Of a stretch of DNA of 64,000 nt, positions 49,499 through 60,130 are shown in pieces. The stretch is taken from contig NZ_JAIVKM010000001.1 of the NCBI RefSeq assembly GCF_020523985.1, positions 1,736,001 to 1,800,000 on the forward strand, given 5' to 3'. Each line of letters begins with the position of its first letter. Position 1 is the stretch's first letter. The notes below the pieces were generated by a model. That model saw nothing but the letters and a program-made list of their open reading frames with translations, was not told the DNA's origin and made no database searches. The DNA is from Mangrovibacter yixingensis (lineage in GTDB: Bacteria > Pseudomonadota > Gammaproteobacteria > Enterobacterales > Enterobacteriaceae). A program made the position numbers and the translations under genes.

Positions 49499-50623
49499 TC
49501 ACCTCGTACCTGATTGTGGTGGTATTGAGTTCGCTGCAGGAACCGCTGTTGTTGGGCCAGTTGGCGCCGGAGCCTCTGCCGGTATCGGGGCTTGCCCCGA
49601 AGCCACAGGTTGCGTTGCCGCTCCTTGTGGCGAAGTGTTCCCCTGCATGCCTGGTGGCGTTACAGGTGTTGCTTCACCCGGTGTTGTTGGCGCAGCATTT
49701 TGCGATGCCGGGCCAGCCTCTGGCGTTGCCTGTTCCTGTGGCGGCGTTTCCTGCTCTTTCAGAACACTTACTGGCGCACTCTGGCTCTCAGCGTTCTCAT
49801 GAAGAATCGACTGTTCAGTCTGCTTATTAAGAACTAACAGGCTGATTCGACGATTCATTGCATCCCCCGCGGTACTGCCAGGCAAACGCATTGTTGCGGC
49901 CATCCCCACCACACGTAAAACCTTACCTTCGTCCAGACCCCCTACAACCAATTCACGCCGTGATGCATTGGCGCGGTCGGCAGAAAGCTCCCAGTTACTG
50001 TATCCCCGTTCACCCTGAGCATACGGAATATCATCGGTGTGCCCGGAAATACTGATTTTGTTCGGGATTGAATTCAGAATTGGAGCAATGCCACGTAGAA
50101 TGTCACGCATGTAAGGCTCCACTTCTGCACTACCCCGTTTAAACATCGGCCGGTTCTGGCTGTCGATAATCTGAATTCGTAATCCTTCCTGCACGAGGTC
50201 AATCTTCAGATGTGGGCGCATCGCCTTCAGTTTTGGGTCAGCATCAATCAGCTGGTCCAAATCGCCTTTCAGTTTCAAAAGACGGCTGCGTTCCATCTTC
50301 TTTTTCAGTTCGTCGATGTTTGGTTCTTTTTTTACTTCACCCTGTTTTTGGGTGATGTCATCACCACCGCCCGGAATTGGGCTGGAGCTGTCAGCAATAC
50401 GTTGACCGCCCGTAATTGCCTGTGCCAGTGGTGTTCTAAAATATTCGGCAATTTGTGTTAGTTCTTTAGGGCTGGATATTGATATCAGCCACATAACCAG
50501 AAAAAATGCCATCATGGCGGTCATGAAGTCGGCGTAAGCAATCTTCCAGGAGCCGTGAGAACCTTCATGACCTTTATGTTTTCGTTTTTTAACGATAACA
50601 ATGGGATGCTTATCATGCTTCAT
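49499..50623 (-). CDS. motB: flagellar stator protein MotB with an extended C-terminus
   Basis: 374 aa, against about 308 in E. coli. The TM helix carries the proton-binding D32 ([20 protein letters not shown]). The plug and OmpA-like peptidoglycan-binding domain ([40 protein letters not shown]) are intact. After about residue 285 there is a ~65-residue Pro/Ala/Gln/Thr-rich tail not present in E. coli. It ends 4 bp before cheA and overlaps motA by 4 nt. Confidence 0.97.
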   Translation of the reverse strand: MKHDKHPIVIVKKRKHKGHEGSHGSWKIAYADFMTAMMAFFLVMWLISISSPKELTQIAEYFRTPLAQAITGGQRIADSSSPIPGGGDDITQKQGEVKKEPNIDELKKKMERSRLLKLKGDLDQLIDADPKLKAMRPHLKIDLVQEGLRIQIIDSQNRPMFKRGSAEVEPYMRDILRGIAPILNSIPNKISISGHTDDIPYAQGERGYSNWELSADRANASRRELVVGGLDEGKVLRVVGMAATMRLPGSTAGDAMNRRISLLVLNKQTEQSILHENAESQSAPVSVLKEQETPPQEQATPEAGPASQNAAPTTPGEATPVTPPGMQGNTSPQGAATQPVASGQAPIPAEAPAPTGPTTAVPAANSIPPQSGTR

Positions 50624-51507
50624 GCGTCTTCAGTCGCTTTTTGTTGGTTAGGTGAACGCACTGCACGCATATGTTCATCCAGTTCAACAAAGGATGGCCG
50701 CTCAGTGGAATAGAGTGTTTTACGCCCAAATTCCACCGCAATAGGCGGCGCGTAGCCATTGAGGCTGGATAACAATGTCACTTTTACGCATTGCAGCATT
50801 TTTGTTGTTTCCGCACTGCGCTGGCGCAACACACTCGCTAGTGGCGAGATAAATCCATATGCCAGCAAAATCCCAAGAAACGTACCTACCATTGCGTGAG
50901 CTATCAAAGCCCCAAGTTCCGCTGCAGGCCGGTCAGCTGAGGCCAGAGCATGCACCACCCCCATGACCGCTGCGACGATACCAAACGCTGGGAAAGAGTC
51001 GCCCATTGCAGCAATACTGCCTGCCGGAACTTCGCTTTCTTGCTCATGCGTTTCGATTTCCTCATCCATCAATGCTTCAATTTCAAAGGTATTCATGTTG
51101 CCGCTGATAATCAGCCGGAGGTAATCGACAATGAAATCTAACATGACGTGATCGGCGAGAATCCGCGGATAACTGGCAAAAATTTCGCTCTCTTTAGGGC
51201 TTTCAATATCGCGCTCCAGCGAAAACATGCCTTGCTGGCGCGATTTCGCCATCAGCCGGTACAACAGTGCCAGCAAATCCATATACATGCTTTTGGTGTA
51301 TTTAGAACGACTGAACAGGAGCGGCAGTGCCTTTAGAGTGCCTTTAATTGCTTTGCCGTTGTTGCCGACAATGAATGCGCCGACCCCCGCCCCACCGATG
51401 ATGATAAACTCAGAGGGCTGGTACAGTGCGCCGAGGTGCCCACCCGTCATGGCGTATCCCCCAAAGACGGTTGCAAGCACAACAATATAACCGAGTATAA
51501 TTAGCAC
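50620..51507 (-). CDS. motA: flagellar stator protein MotA
   Basis: 295 aa, four membrane helices, with the cytosolic loop between TM2 and TM3 that contacts FliG. Conserved: [20 protein letters not shown] and [20 protein letters not shown]. Start is GTG with AAAGGTGAT upstream. It is the first gene of motAB-cheAW; no sigma-28 consensus was found in the 117 bp up to flhC. Confidence 0.97.
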   Translation of the reverse strand: MLIILGYIVVLATVFGGYAMTGGHLGALYQPSEFIIIGGAGVGAFIVGNNGKAIKGTLKALPLLFSRSKYTKSMYMDLLALLYRLMAKSRQQGMFSLERDIESPKESEIFASYPRILADHVMLDFIVDYLRLIISGNMNTFEIEALMDEEIETHEQESEVPAGSIAAMGDSFPAFGIVAAVMGVVHALASADRPAAELGALIAHAMVGTFLGILLAYGFISPLASVLRQRSAETTKMLQCVKVTLLSSLNGYAPPIAVEFGRKTLYSTERPSFVELDEHMRAVRSPNQQKATEDA

Positions 51508-51568
51508 GACATCACCTTTCCGCTGTGTTAAAAGTCAAGGATAACAGTAGGTTGCTCTGTATTCAGGG

Positions 51569-51603
51569 TAAAAAAAAGCAGCGGCACTTTCGTGTCCGCT
51601 GCT
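51569..51603 (-). terminator. terminator of flhDC
   Basis: AGCAGCGGACAC, loop GAAA, GTGCCGCTGCT, then eight or so T on the minus strand. It insulates motA from flhDC. Confidence 0.8.
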
Positions 51604-51623
51604 GGATTTATGAGCCTGTTCCG

Positions 51624-52202
51624 CTACACAGCCTGTCCGATCTGTTCATCCAGCAGTTGTGGAATAATATCGGCAGCATTTTCAGAAAGTTTACGCCTTT
51701 TTACTGCTCTGGAAGGCGGTTGGCAAAGGCTGCACACAAAGCTGCCCACTGGCTGATGCGCATGGGTAATAAACTTACCTTTGCAGCAATTACAATGGGA
51801 TAGCTCCAGCATACCGCTTTCAACAAACCGAACTAAAGTCCACGCTCGGGTTAATGCAAGTAATGGGCCATTGTCATCCTGAGGACATTGCTCCAGGTAC
51901 AAACGATAAGCCTTAATCACTGCATCCACACCGTTGCATAATCCCGTTTTCAGCAAATACTGCCATGCGTTACAAAACATAGACGCATGAATGTTTTGCT
52001 CCCAGGTCATAAACCAGTCGGTGGAGAAAGGAAGCATCCCTTTGGGAGGGGGGCTACCACGCAACTCTTTGTACAACTTGATAAGGCGGCCCCGGCTCAG
52101 GCTCGTTTCACTTTCCAGCATTTGAAGGCGCGCGCCGAGCGTAATAAGCTCCATAGCCAACTGAATTTCACGCGCTTCCTGGACAATACTTTTATCACCC
52201 AT
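51624..52202 (-). CDS. flhC: flagellar master regulator subunit FlhC
   Basis: 192 aa. Subunit of the FlhD4C2 activator of class II flagellar genes. The zinc site is visible as C-N-C-C near [20 protein letters not shown], then [10 protein letters not shown]. It starts 2 bp after flhD. Confidence 0.97.
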   Translation of the reverse strand: MGDKSIVQEAREIQLAMELITLGARLQMLESETSLSRGRLIKLYKELRGSPPPKGMLPFSTDWFMTWEQNIHASMFCNAWQYLLKTGLCNGVDAVIKAYRLYLEQCPQDDNGPLLALTRAWTLVRFVESGMLELSHCNCCKGKFITHAHQPVGSFVCSLCQPPSRAVKRRKLSENAADIIPQLLDEQIGQAV

Positions 52203-52204
52203 AA

Positions 52205-52561
52205 TCAGGCCCTTTTTTTACGGGCTCCGTCTTCACCGGAGGCCTCACTCAGTAAACGGCTCGAAAGCAAAATCCCCGTATGGACTTGTTGTAAGTCATC
52301 CACACGTGAGTCCTGGGTAAGACGCGTAATTGTGTTGTGATCGCTGAAGCGGAACTGGCACACAACCTGGTTGGTTTCAGCCAGTTTGACCATTTGCGGT
52401 AATGTCAGCTCTCCCAGTGTCTGGGCCATTTCCTCGGTTACACCGAGACGGAACATTGCAGAGGCTTTGTCCTGGGCTATCAAACGCTGAGCAAGCAGCA
52501 GATAGGATAAGTTGATATCGTAGATATGTTTCAGCAACTCGGATGTATGCATTTTTCCCAT
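52205..52561 (-). CDS. flhD: flagellar master regulator subunit FlhD
   Basis: 118 aa, or 115 from the second Met at 52552 ([20 protein letters not shown]), which is the usual N-terminus; neither has a perfect Shine-Dalgarno. DNA-binding helices lie at [20 protein letters not shown]. It forms FlhD4C2 with FlhC. Regulated from a long upstream region that carries a perfect CRP site. Confidence 0.97.
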   Translation of the reverse strand: MGKMHTSELLKHIYDINLSYLLLAQRLIAQDKASAMFRLGVTEEMAQTLGELTLPQMVKLAETNQVVCQFRFSDHNTITRLTQDSRVDDLQQVHTGILLSSRLLSEASGEDGARKKRA

Positions 52562-53555
52562 CCCGAATAACCAATTATTATGTTATGCGGTAAATCCGCA
52601 CCCCGTGATGTCGCCGGGTAAACCCCGGAAAAATAAAAAAAATATAAAAGGCTAAAATGCATTTATTGAATCAGGTTCTGACACCGCATTCCCAGGTTTG
52701 AAACACCTGCCTTGCAGATTGCGGTTCAGCCATCTCAGTTCGCTCCGAAAAGAACTAAGAATTTTCCTAATCCAAGGAAACTGTACTCGCCAGAGTCCAA
52801 TCGCACAATCTGGCTTGAGGCTACTTTTGAAAAAAATGTGACGCACATCACATTTTTTATCTTAATCTTTACAATAAATCAATCAGCATCACTTTTATAT
52901 TGCTTAATAAATGAGCAAATATTTTTTTCACCTCACGCAGTTCTACAAATACCCATTCACAGTTTTGTGTCATGCTTCATAAAAAATTAATTAAACAAAC
53001 ACCTACAATTAATGCTTAGCATGCATATTTTTTCGCATAAAATCAAAGTCAAATAAAATAAATAATCAATATAATCAATTCATTGCAAAGAAAATCATAA
53101 AACTATTCGCAAAAGAAATGCATTCTCATTTATCTATTACGAGAAGGAATGTAACCGTTTAATACCGTTTTTTTGTAAATCTTTTTATGCAGAGAAACAA
53201 AAGTAATCCCATAAGAAACGTTAATGTTTACACAATAAATTCACTTTTTGCGTTGCTTGCGCAACTGAAAATTCGAATTGAAAAATGTTATCAGCCAGGC
53301 TTTCAGACGTAACCGTTTGCGTACAACACCCAATAAAACAACCTGCAGCCGGGCAGAACCACAGAGAAATGCGCCAGCAGTAGCCGCAGGAGCATTAACA
53401 TATCGTTTTTCTATAACCCATAAGCTCTGACGCCCAAAAGGGGAAAACCAGTGAAATGTGGTAAGAAGAATTCACTCAGGAAAAATATTTAATGCGGGGA
53501 ATATGTACCCAATAGTGTAGCAACGTGAAACAGCCATCCCTGGCTGCGTGGTAAA
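52562..53555. other. flhDC regulatory region
   Basis: 994 bp without a gene. It contains the CRP site (52837-52852) and then very AT-rich DNA to about 53260. uspC, found beside flhD in E. coli, is absent. The distance of the CRP site from flhD (about 276 bp) fits the E. coli layout of a roughly 200-nt leader plus a promoter with an upstream CRP site. Confidence 0.6.
52837..52852. promoter_or_regulatory. CRP-cAMP site upstream of flhD
   Basis: TGTGA-CGCACA-TCACA, both consensus half-sites exact, flanked by A and T runs. It fits the CRP activation of flhDC known in E. coli. Confidence 0.85.
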
Positions 53556-54980
53556 TTAGCTAAGACGTTGAATCGCCATGGATGCAGGGGTTACATCCAT
53601 TTGAGCGCTACGCGTCTTTACTTGCTTTAAATCTCGAATAAAGGCCTCCTGCCAGGCGTTAATATCCTGATGACGTAATACCGCCATCATTTCACTGTGC
53701 CGGGCAATTCGCTCCTCTTTGGGCATAATTAGTGCCCGGTGTAACGCGTTGGCAACATCATCGCGGTCATAAGGGTTAACCAAAACAGCGGCGGAGAGTT
53801 CATTAGCCGCACCAGCAAATTGTGACAAAACTAATACACCAGGGTCGCGTGGGTCCTGAGCAGCCACATACTCCTTGGCAACAAGGTTCATGCCGTCACG
53901 CAACGGTGTGACCAGGCCAACATTGGTGTGACGAAATACTTTGAGTAGCACTTTGCGGTCGAAATGTTGGTTAAGATAATAGAGCGGCGTCCAGCCAAGT
54001 TGACCAAATTTCCCATTGATTCGGCCCGCTTCTGTTTCCAGTTGATGGCGAATATCCTGGTAAGCCTGTACATCGCCACGAGATGTTGGCGCTATTTGCG
54101 TATAGCGAATTTTGCCAATATGTTCCGGGTATTTTTCTAATAAGGTTTCAAACGCAAGGAAGCGTTCTGGCAGCCCTTTAGAATAATCCAGACGCTCCAC
54201 AGAAAAGATATTCTGTACCCTACCCAATTCAGCTTTAAGCTGTGCCAGCTTCGCGGGTAACGCTCCTTTGGCCTGTTCAACCACATCTTCTGTTTCTATG
54301 CCTATCGGGTAGACATGGGTCTGGAATGATTTGCCATCTGCCATGTGGTGTCCATCCATATAGGTTGTCACCTGGGTTTGTAAACCAAGGCTGTCAATAA
54401 ATGCCTGTCGGTCTCCTTCTGTCTGGAACCCCAGCAAGTCATAATCTGTCATTTGTTCCAGCAATGTTTTACATGGCGGCAGCGCCGTAAATATTTCAGG
54501 CGTTGGGAAAGGGATATGCAAGAAGAAACCAATACGGTTATTGACCCCTAACCGACGCAGTTCGCTTGCCAGGGGAAGCAGATGGTAATCATGGATCCAG
54601 ATAATATCACCACGTTGAATAAGTGGTGCCAGTTGCTTTGCCATAGCAGCATTCACACGCAGGTAACCTTCCCAGGCTTCACGGGTAAAATCAACTAAAT
54701 CCAGCCGGTAGTGAAAAGCAGGCCAGAGTACCCCGTTAGAAAACTGGCAGTAATATTGTTCATAATCTTCTTCGCTAAGATTGAAGGTTGCCCATTGAAT
54801 GTTGCCCTGGCTAATCTTCTTTAGCGGGTCATCAATCTCCCCTGTTTCACCGCTCCAGCCAAACCATACCCCACCTGAATTTTTCAATGCCCCAAGGATA
54901 CCGACAGCAAGACCACCTGCGCCATTTTTCGTCCCGTTGGGCAAAGCGACCCTGTTAGAGACTACGACCAAACGACTCAT
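53556..54980 (-). CDS. otsA: trehalose-6-phosphate synthase OtsA
   Basis: GT20 enzyme that joins UDP-glucose and glucose-6-phosphate. 474 aa. N-terminal loop VVSNRVALPNGTKNGAGGLA, the HDYHLLPLA motif, FLHIPFPTPEIF, VERLDYSKGLPERF and LRDGMNLVAKEYVAAQ are conserved. It overlaps otsB by 26 nt, downstream of it, as in E. coli; an osmotic and stationary-phase stress system. Confidence 0.97.
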   Translation of the reverse strand: MSRLVVVSNRVALPNGTKNGAGGLAVGILGALKNSGGVWFGWSGETGEIDDPLKKISQGNIQWATFNLSEEDYEQYYCQFSNGVLWPAFHYRLDLVDFTREAWEGYLRVNAAMAKQLAPLIQRGDIIWIHDYHLLPLASELRRLGVNNRIGFFLHIPFPTPEIFTALPPCKTLLEQMTDYDLLGFQTEGDRQAFIDSLGLQTQVTTYMDGHHMADGKSFQTHVYPIGIETEDVVEQAKGALPAKLAQLKAELGRVQNIFSVERLDYSKGLPERFLAFETLLEKYPEHIGKIRYTQIAPTSRGDVQAYQDIRHQLETEAGRINGKFGQLGWTPLYYLNQHFDRKVLLKVFRHTNVGLVTPLRDGMNLVAKEYVAAQDPRDPGVLVLSQFAGAANELSAAVLVNPYDRDDVANALHRALIMPKEERIARHSEMMAVLRHQDINAWQEAFIRDLKQVKTRSAQMDVTPASMAIQRLS

Positions 54981-55758
54981 AATCAGCCCTCCTCGAAGTT
55001 ATTGCTCGTTGTTGTTCAAAATAAGCGACCTGGCCTGATAACCACGCCCAAACAGCGGGAACATCTTCTAACCGCCAGCGTGCACAGGTTGCTTCCTGAC
55101 CAACTTTAATGCTGACACCATGATACTGATTGACTGCATCAAACCCGGCTTCATCCGTTAAATCGTCACCCAAAAAAACCGGGATCCGCCCTGAAAAAGG
55201 TGGTTCAGCCATAAACTGGTGAATGGCCTCTCCTTTGTTAACACCACCTGGTTTAATTTCAACCACACATTTCCCTTGTTGCAATGTCAAATCAGGATAC
55301 TGCCCGGCGATTTTTCGTGCGCAATCCTCTACCAGGGTTGCACTGCCTGGTGCATGCCGGTAGTGCAGCGCGAAAGCCATTGGTTTTTCCTCAATTTGCA
55401 CACCTTCAATATTCCCCAACACGGCCTGCAGCTGCTGGCGTATCGTGTCCATCTGTTTTTTGGGAAGAGAAAGTGTGAATTGTTGGCCATTGATATCACG
55501 ACGTTCCGCACCGTGAACCCCTGCGAGCGGGTATTGTTCGGGTTGAATAAACTTGTCCAGCTCGTTGATTGAGCGCCCTGAAATCAATGCCAGTGCACCA
55601 TGGCTTAGCTCAGCCAGTTTGCATATATGGTGCTGCACGTTATCCGGAAGAGAAACTTGATTGGGATGAGGTTTCAGTTTAGCCAGCGTGCCATCGAAAT
55701 CGAAGAAAAATGCATACTGGCCGGTCAGTAATGGCGGTTTATTTAATGCAGCTTCCAC
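54955..55758 (-). CDS. otsB: trehalose-6-phosphate phosphatase OtsB
   Basis: 267 aa HAD-superfamily phosphatase. Motif I is FFDFDGTLAKLKPHPNQV, motif II LISGRS, motif IV FLGDDLTDEAGF. It converts trehalose-6-phosphate to trehalose. First gene of otsBA. Confidence 0.96.
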   Translation of the reverse strand: MEAALNKPPLLTGQYAFFFDFDGTLAKLKPHPNQVSLPDNVQHHICKLAELSHGALALISGRSINELDKFIQPEQYPLAGVHGAERRDINGQQFTLSLPKKQMDTIRQQLQAVLGNIEGVQIEEKPMAFALHYRHAPGSATLVEDCARKIAGQYPDLTLQQGKCVVEIKPGGVNKGEAIHQFMAEPPFSGRIPVFLGDDLTDEAGFDAVNQYHGVSIKVGQEATCARWRLEDVPAVWAWLSGQVAYFEQQRAITSRRADYESFGRSL

Positions 55759-55968
55759 CCTCTGCCCTCCTTTTAGCTGTTAGTACCTTTTATATTCCTG
55801 GCTGCGATTCATGCTTTTGAAACACACCCGCAGACTGGATTATTATTGGTATGAAATTTATGCGTATTTATCACCTTTATAAATGATTAACCATGTAAGT
55901 ATAGCCAGCATTATGAGAAATGCCACCGAGTAAGCTGCCGCACCCCTCGATGGCAGTGATAACCTAAG

Positions 55969-57234
55969 TCAGATAAAACCCGCAACCAGAGCGGAAATTG
56001 CAATACATCCCATCAGCAGAACAAACAGGTGGCTTTTCCCCTGGCGCCAGCGAGACATGGCAGGAACGGTGTAGAGAGCATAGACAGGCATAATAAATAA
56101 GATTGCGGCTATAACAGGCCCACCCAGTGACTCAATAATACCTAAAATCCCTGGATTCAGCGTTGCCACCAACCATACAGAGCCAAAGAAAAATAGCACA
56201 ATCCCACGCCTGGCCGCTGTTTGATTTATCCTCACACCTCGCAGTTGAGCCAGTTTAACAATAACCCCATGCAACCCTTCGCGCGCACCCAAATAATGCC
56301 CAAAAAACGAGCTGGAAATGGCCAGAATAGCAACCAAAGGACCAAAGAATGAAATCAATGGATTATCAAACTTATTGGCCAGGTAACTCAGCATAGATAT
56401 GTTTTGCGCTTTAGCTGCTGCCAGGTCATCGGGCGTTACGCTCAGTACGCAACTGAAGACAAATAACATGACAAATAACAGCAAAATACCTGATGTATTA
56501 CGCAATATACGGCTGGCCTGTTCATCTGAGGTGTCTGGATATACCTTCCCCACAGCCTGCGAAAAAGATGAAATAGCAGGTGAATGATTAAATGCGAACA
56601 CCAGCACCGGGATTGTCAGCCACAACGTCACTGAGAAATCCTGTAGTGCGGGCACCTCTTTAATAGCAGCCAGGTTCCAGTGCGGGATCAGATACAGCGA
56701 AAGGAATATAAGAATGGCAACCAACGGGTAAACAAGCCATGTGGTAATGCGCAGCATACGCTGCTCATCAAGTAGCATCACCGACATCAGCAGCCCGACT
56801 AACACAAATGACAGCAATGCTCTGGGTAATGAAGCCATACCTAGCTGGTTCACAATGAGCGAATCAACGGTGTTAGTGATACCTACTCCATAAATAAGCA
56901 AAATCGGATAAATAGCAAAGAAATAGAGCACTGTAATTAAAATACCGGCGCGTTGACCAAAGTGAGCTTCGACTACTTGCGTAATATCAAGGCCTTTCGT
57001 CTCAGAAGATAAGACAAACCGGGCGAGCCCACGGTGGGCAAGCCAGGTCATGGGCCCCACCAGCAATGCAATCACAACTAACGGCCAGAAACCTCCCATA
57101 CCGGCATTGATAGGGAGAAACAGTACGCCAGCCCCAACAGCGGTACCAAAAAGACTTAACGTCCAGGTGCGGGAAAACTGGTGTTGAGGGGGTTCTACTG
57201 AGGGGGGTGACTGATATTCCAGTTCCTGTGTCAT
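55969..57234 (-). CDS. HAAAP-family permease, SdaC (serine) type
   Basis: 421 aa with about 11 membrane helices. [58 protein letters not shown] and [16 protein letters not shown] match E. coli SdaC closely; the N-terminal arm is different. Probably a proton-coupled serine or threonine importer. E. coli has no such gene between otsB and araH. GGAG lies about 10 nt before the ATG. Confidence 0.85.
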   Translation of the reverse strand: MTQELEYQSPPSVEPPQHQFSRTWTLSLFGTAVGAGVLFLPINAGMGGFWPLVVIALLVGPMTWLAHRGLARFVLSSETKGLDITQVVEAHFGQRAGILITVLYFFAIYPILLIYGVGITNTVDSLIVNQLGMASLPRALLSFVLVGLLMSVMLLDEQRMLRITTWLVYPLVAILIFLSLYLIPHWNLAAIKEVPALQDFSVTLWLTIPVLVFAFNHSPAISSFSQAVGKVYPDTSDEQASRILRNTSGILLLFVMLFVFSCVLSVTPDDLAAAKAQNISMLSYLANKFDNPLISFFGPLVAILAISSSFFGHYLGAREGLHGVIVKLAQLRGVRINQTAARRGIVLFFFGSVWLVATLNPGILGIIESLGGPVIAAILFIMPVYALYTVPAMSRWRQGKSHLFVLLMGCIAISALVAGFI

Positions 57235-57557
57235 TGAAATATATCTCCATATAAAAAATTACATGTGGGAATTTATTTCAATAATTAGAATTTAAACGTG
57301 ATAATTAACCAAATTTAGAGCAATAGGGCGTCATATCACCTATAAAAAATGCCAGCTGTTGAGCTGGCGTTGAGTCTGATGACAAACCTCATGCCCGCAC
57401 AGAACCAAAGGGTGCCACCCAATAAAAAACCCGGAAAATCAATTCATTGATTTTCGCCCGCTGACTAAAAAGAAGGAAAAACCACGCTTTTTCCTTCTTT
57501 TTCATCAACCTGAACGCCAACTGTTGAGCTGGCGTTCATCCTCGCAATGAGTGCTAC
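57235..57557. other. hairpin-rich intergenic region
   Basis: 323 bp without a gene; holds four inverted repeats: GCCAGCT/AGCTGGC (57351-57368), AAAATCAAT/ATTGATTTT (57435-57454), the A/T-rich 15-bp hairpin (57467-57502), and TGAACGCCA...TGGCGTTCA (57511-57538). Probably the termination zone of araFGH and an upstream barrier for the permease gene. Confidence 0.6.
57467..57502 (-). terminator. terminator of araFGH
   Basis: A perfect 15-bp stem AAAAAGAAGGAAAAA / TTTTTCCTTCTTTTT with a 6-nt loop. Confidence 0.6.
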
Positions 57558-58538
57558 TCAGGCTGTGCGTTGAGCTTTCTGTTTGTAACGGTCAAAAATA
57601 ACCGCAGCAAGCAGGATCAAACCTCGTACCACATACTGTGCAAATGGGGAGATATTCAACAGGTTCATGGCATTTTCCACTGTACCCAGGATCAACACCC
57701 CCGCCACCACAAATGAAATTTTACCAATCCCACCTTTTAGTGAAACCCCACCAAGGACACAGGCCGAAATAACAATTAATTCATAACCAATTGAGGTCAT
57801 TGGCTGCCCGCTGGTCATGCGTGATGCCAGAATGATACCTGCCGCCGCCGAAACCAGGCCGGACAATACAAAGATAATAATCTTGGTACGCACCACAGGG
57901 ACACCAGCAAGACGAGCGGCATCTTCGTTGCCACCAATAGCCAGCGTGTTGCGCCCGAAAGTGGTTTTGTTTAATAAAAAACCGAACAACACAAAACAGG
58001 CAATCGTTATCCAGATAGGTGCCGGGATCCCCAGCCAGTTCGCGTAACCCAGTTCGAAGAACCGCTCATCTTCAATCCCAACGGCTTTACCATCAGAAAT
58101 AATATAGGCAAGTCCACGAACAATTTGCATGGTGGCAAGCGTGGTGATCAAGGCATTGATCTTCAGCCTGGCAATAACAAAACCATTCACGAAGCCACTG
58201 GCAGCGCCCAGTAACAACCCGGCAAAAACCCCTATCCACAGGCTTTCTGTCAGGTTAATCACCACAGCGGTGGTTACCCCGGCACAGGCAATAACCGAAG
58301 CAACGGATAAGTCAAAATCACCTGAAGCCAGGCAAAACAGCATACCGCAGGCCACCATACCGGACATCGATACAGCGAGCCCAAGGCCTTTCATATTGAT
58401 AAAAGAGGCAAAATTAGGCACAAAGATAGCACATGCCAGAAACAGCACGGCAAACACCACCAGCATTCCATACTGGTCCCAAATACGGGAAACTGAAAAC
58501 CCGGTGCGACCGGATCCTGATGTAGTTAATGAAGACAT
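57558..58538 (-). CDS. araH: L-arabinose ABC transporter permease AraH
   Basis: 326 aa with about ten membrane segments (LVVFAVLFLACAIFVPNFAS onward). The EAA-like loop region GNEDAARLAGVPVVRTKI is conserved. The start at 58538 gives MSSLTTSGSGRTGFSVSRIW, with GGAG upstream; matches E. coli AraH. Last gene of araFGH. Confidence 0.96.
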   Translation of the reverse strand: MSSLTTSGSGRTGFSVSRIWDQYGMLVVFAVLFLACAIFVPNFASFINMKGLGLAVSMSGMVACGMLFCLASGDFDLSVASVIACAGVTTAVVINLTESLWIGVFAGLLLGAASGFVNGFVIARLKINALITTLATMQIVRGLAYIISDGKAVGIEDERFFELGYANWLGIPAPIWITIACFVLFGFLLNKTTFGRNTLAIGGNEDAARLAGVPVVRTKIIIFVLSGLVSAAAGIILASRMTSGQPMTSIGYELIVISACVLGGVSLKGGIGKISFVVAGVLILGTVENAMNLLNISPFAQYVVRGLILLAAVIFDRYKQKAQRTA

Positions 58539-58553
58539 AAACAAACTCCTCAA

Positions 58554-60068
58554 TTAGGCAACGGCCTGGCTGGCTTTCGGCATAGCAAGGCTCAGCGCCT
58601 GCTTTTCCGTCGCCTCATCATGTGTTAACTCACCCGCAATCTCGCCTTCACACATCACGATAATGCGGTCTGCAACGCCCAGAACTTCAGGCAGGTCACT
58701 CGATGCAAACAATACCGCCACTCCCTGAGAAGCCAGGGTATAGATAACGTTGTAGATTTCATGTTTTGCGCCAACATCAATCCCGCGGGTGGGTTCATCA
58801 AGCAGGATCACTTTCATCTCTTCAGACAACCAGCGGCCGAGGATGGCCTTTTGCTGATTCCCGCCAGAAAGATTCATGATCAGTTGATCAGCACCAGGGG
58901 TTTTAATATTGAGCGCGCGAATATGGTGACCTGCGTTTTCACTTTCCCAGAGTTTATTGATAAGGCAGCCAATACTGATATGCTTGCGCCGTGCACTGAT
59001 ATTGATGTTCTCCTGCACCGAATGCACAGCGATAATGCCGTCTGCTTTGCGGTCTTCAGGGCACAACATCATGCCTGCTTTTATAGCATCTGAAGGCTCA
59101 CGAATCGTGACCGGGTTGCCGTCAATCAACACTTCCCCGCCAGTAATTCGTGTACCACCAAACAGCCCTTTCATCAGTTCGCTGCGCCCCGCGCCTACCA
59201 GGCCAAACAAACCAACGATTTCGCCACTTTTCACCGTTAAATCGACCGGTTTGCGTACCCCCGGCGCTTTAACATTATTCAGAGCCAGGCGAACCTCACC
59301 ATAAGGCCTTGGTTTCCAGCCATAGATATCGCCAATATCACGGCCAACCATCGCCTGTACCAGTGCGTCATGGTCGACCTTCTCCATATCATCGAAGGTG
59401 CAGACATACCGCCCATCTTTAAACACAGTGATGGCGTCACTCAGGGCAAAAATCTCTTCCATGCGGTGGGAAACATACAAAATGACCCGGCCTTCTTCAC
59501 GCAGCTCACGAATGACCCGAAACAGGTTTTCGATTTCGCGTGCAGACAATGAACTGGTAGGTTCATCAAAAGCAATAACCCGGGCATTGCGAGCCAGCGC
59601 TTTAGCGATTTCCACCATTTGCCACTGGCCTATCGATAAATATTTCAACGGCGTTTCAGGGTCGATATCCAGACCGAGATGTTCCAGTTGTAAACGTGCT
59701 TCGTAGTTAAGCAGCGACCGGTTTACAAAGCCGCCTTTGTGCGGAATCTGGCCAAGGTAAATATTCTCAGCCACACTCATTTCCGGCACTAAATGGAGTT
59801 CCTGGTATATGATGGCGACACCGGCATCTAGTGCGGCGACCGTATTGGCAAAGGAAACTTCCTGGCCTTTTAAGGTAATAGAGCCCGTTGTTGGCGCATA
59901 ATTACCACTCAAGATTTTTAATAATGTGGATTTACCTGCGCCGTTCTCCCCCATCAGCGCGTGCACCTGGCCGCTGTAGCAGTCAAAGCTGATATCCTGC
60001 AGCGCTTTCACGCCCGGAAATGTTTTTCCAATACCACGGAACGAGAGATACGGTGTTTGTTGTTGCAT
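58554..60068 (-). CDS. araG: L-arabinose ABC transporter ATPase AraG
   Basis: 504 aa, two fused ABC domains of the monosaccharide importer family. First Walker [10 protein letters not shown], signature LSIGQ, Walker [13 protein letters not shown]. Second domain: degenerate nucleotide-loop [11 protein letters not shown], signature [12 protein letters not shown], Walker [14 protein letters not shown]. It powers arabinose uptake with AraF and AraH. Confidence 0.97.
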   Translation of the reverse strand: MQQQTPYLSFRGIGKTFPGVKALQDISFDCYSGQVHALMGENGAGKSTLLKILSGNYAPTTGSITLKGQEVSFANTVAALDAGVAIIYQELHLVPEMSVAENIYLGQIPHKGGFVNRSLLNYEARLQLEHLGLDIDPETPLKYLSIGQWQMVEIAKALARNARVIAFDEPTSSLSAREIENLFRVIRELREEGRVILYVSHRMEEIFALSDAITVFKDGRYVCTFDDMEKVDHDALVQAMVGRDIGDIYGWKPRPYGEVRLALNNVKAPGVRKPVDLTVKSGEIVGLFGLVGAGRSELMKGLFGGTRITGGEVLIDGNPVTIREPSDAIKAGMMLCPEDRKADGIIAVHSVQENINISARRKHISIGCLINKLWESENAGHHIRALNIKTPGADQLIMNLSGGNQQKAILGRWLSEEMKVILLDEPTRGIDVGAKHEIYNVIYTLASQGVAVLFASSDLPEVLGVADRIIVMCEGEIAGELTHDEATEKQALSLAMPKASQAVA

Positions 60069-60130
60069 ATAGCCTCCAAACCTTCCCCGGTAAACGGGCG
60101 TGCAGCACGCCCGTTATCTACCTGGAACAA

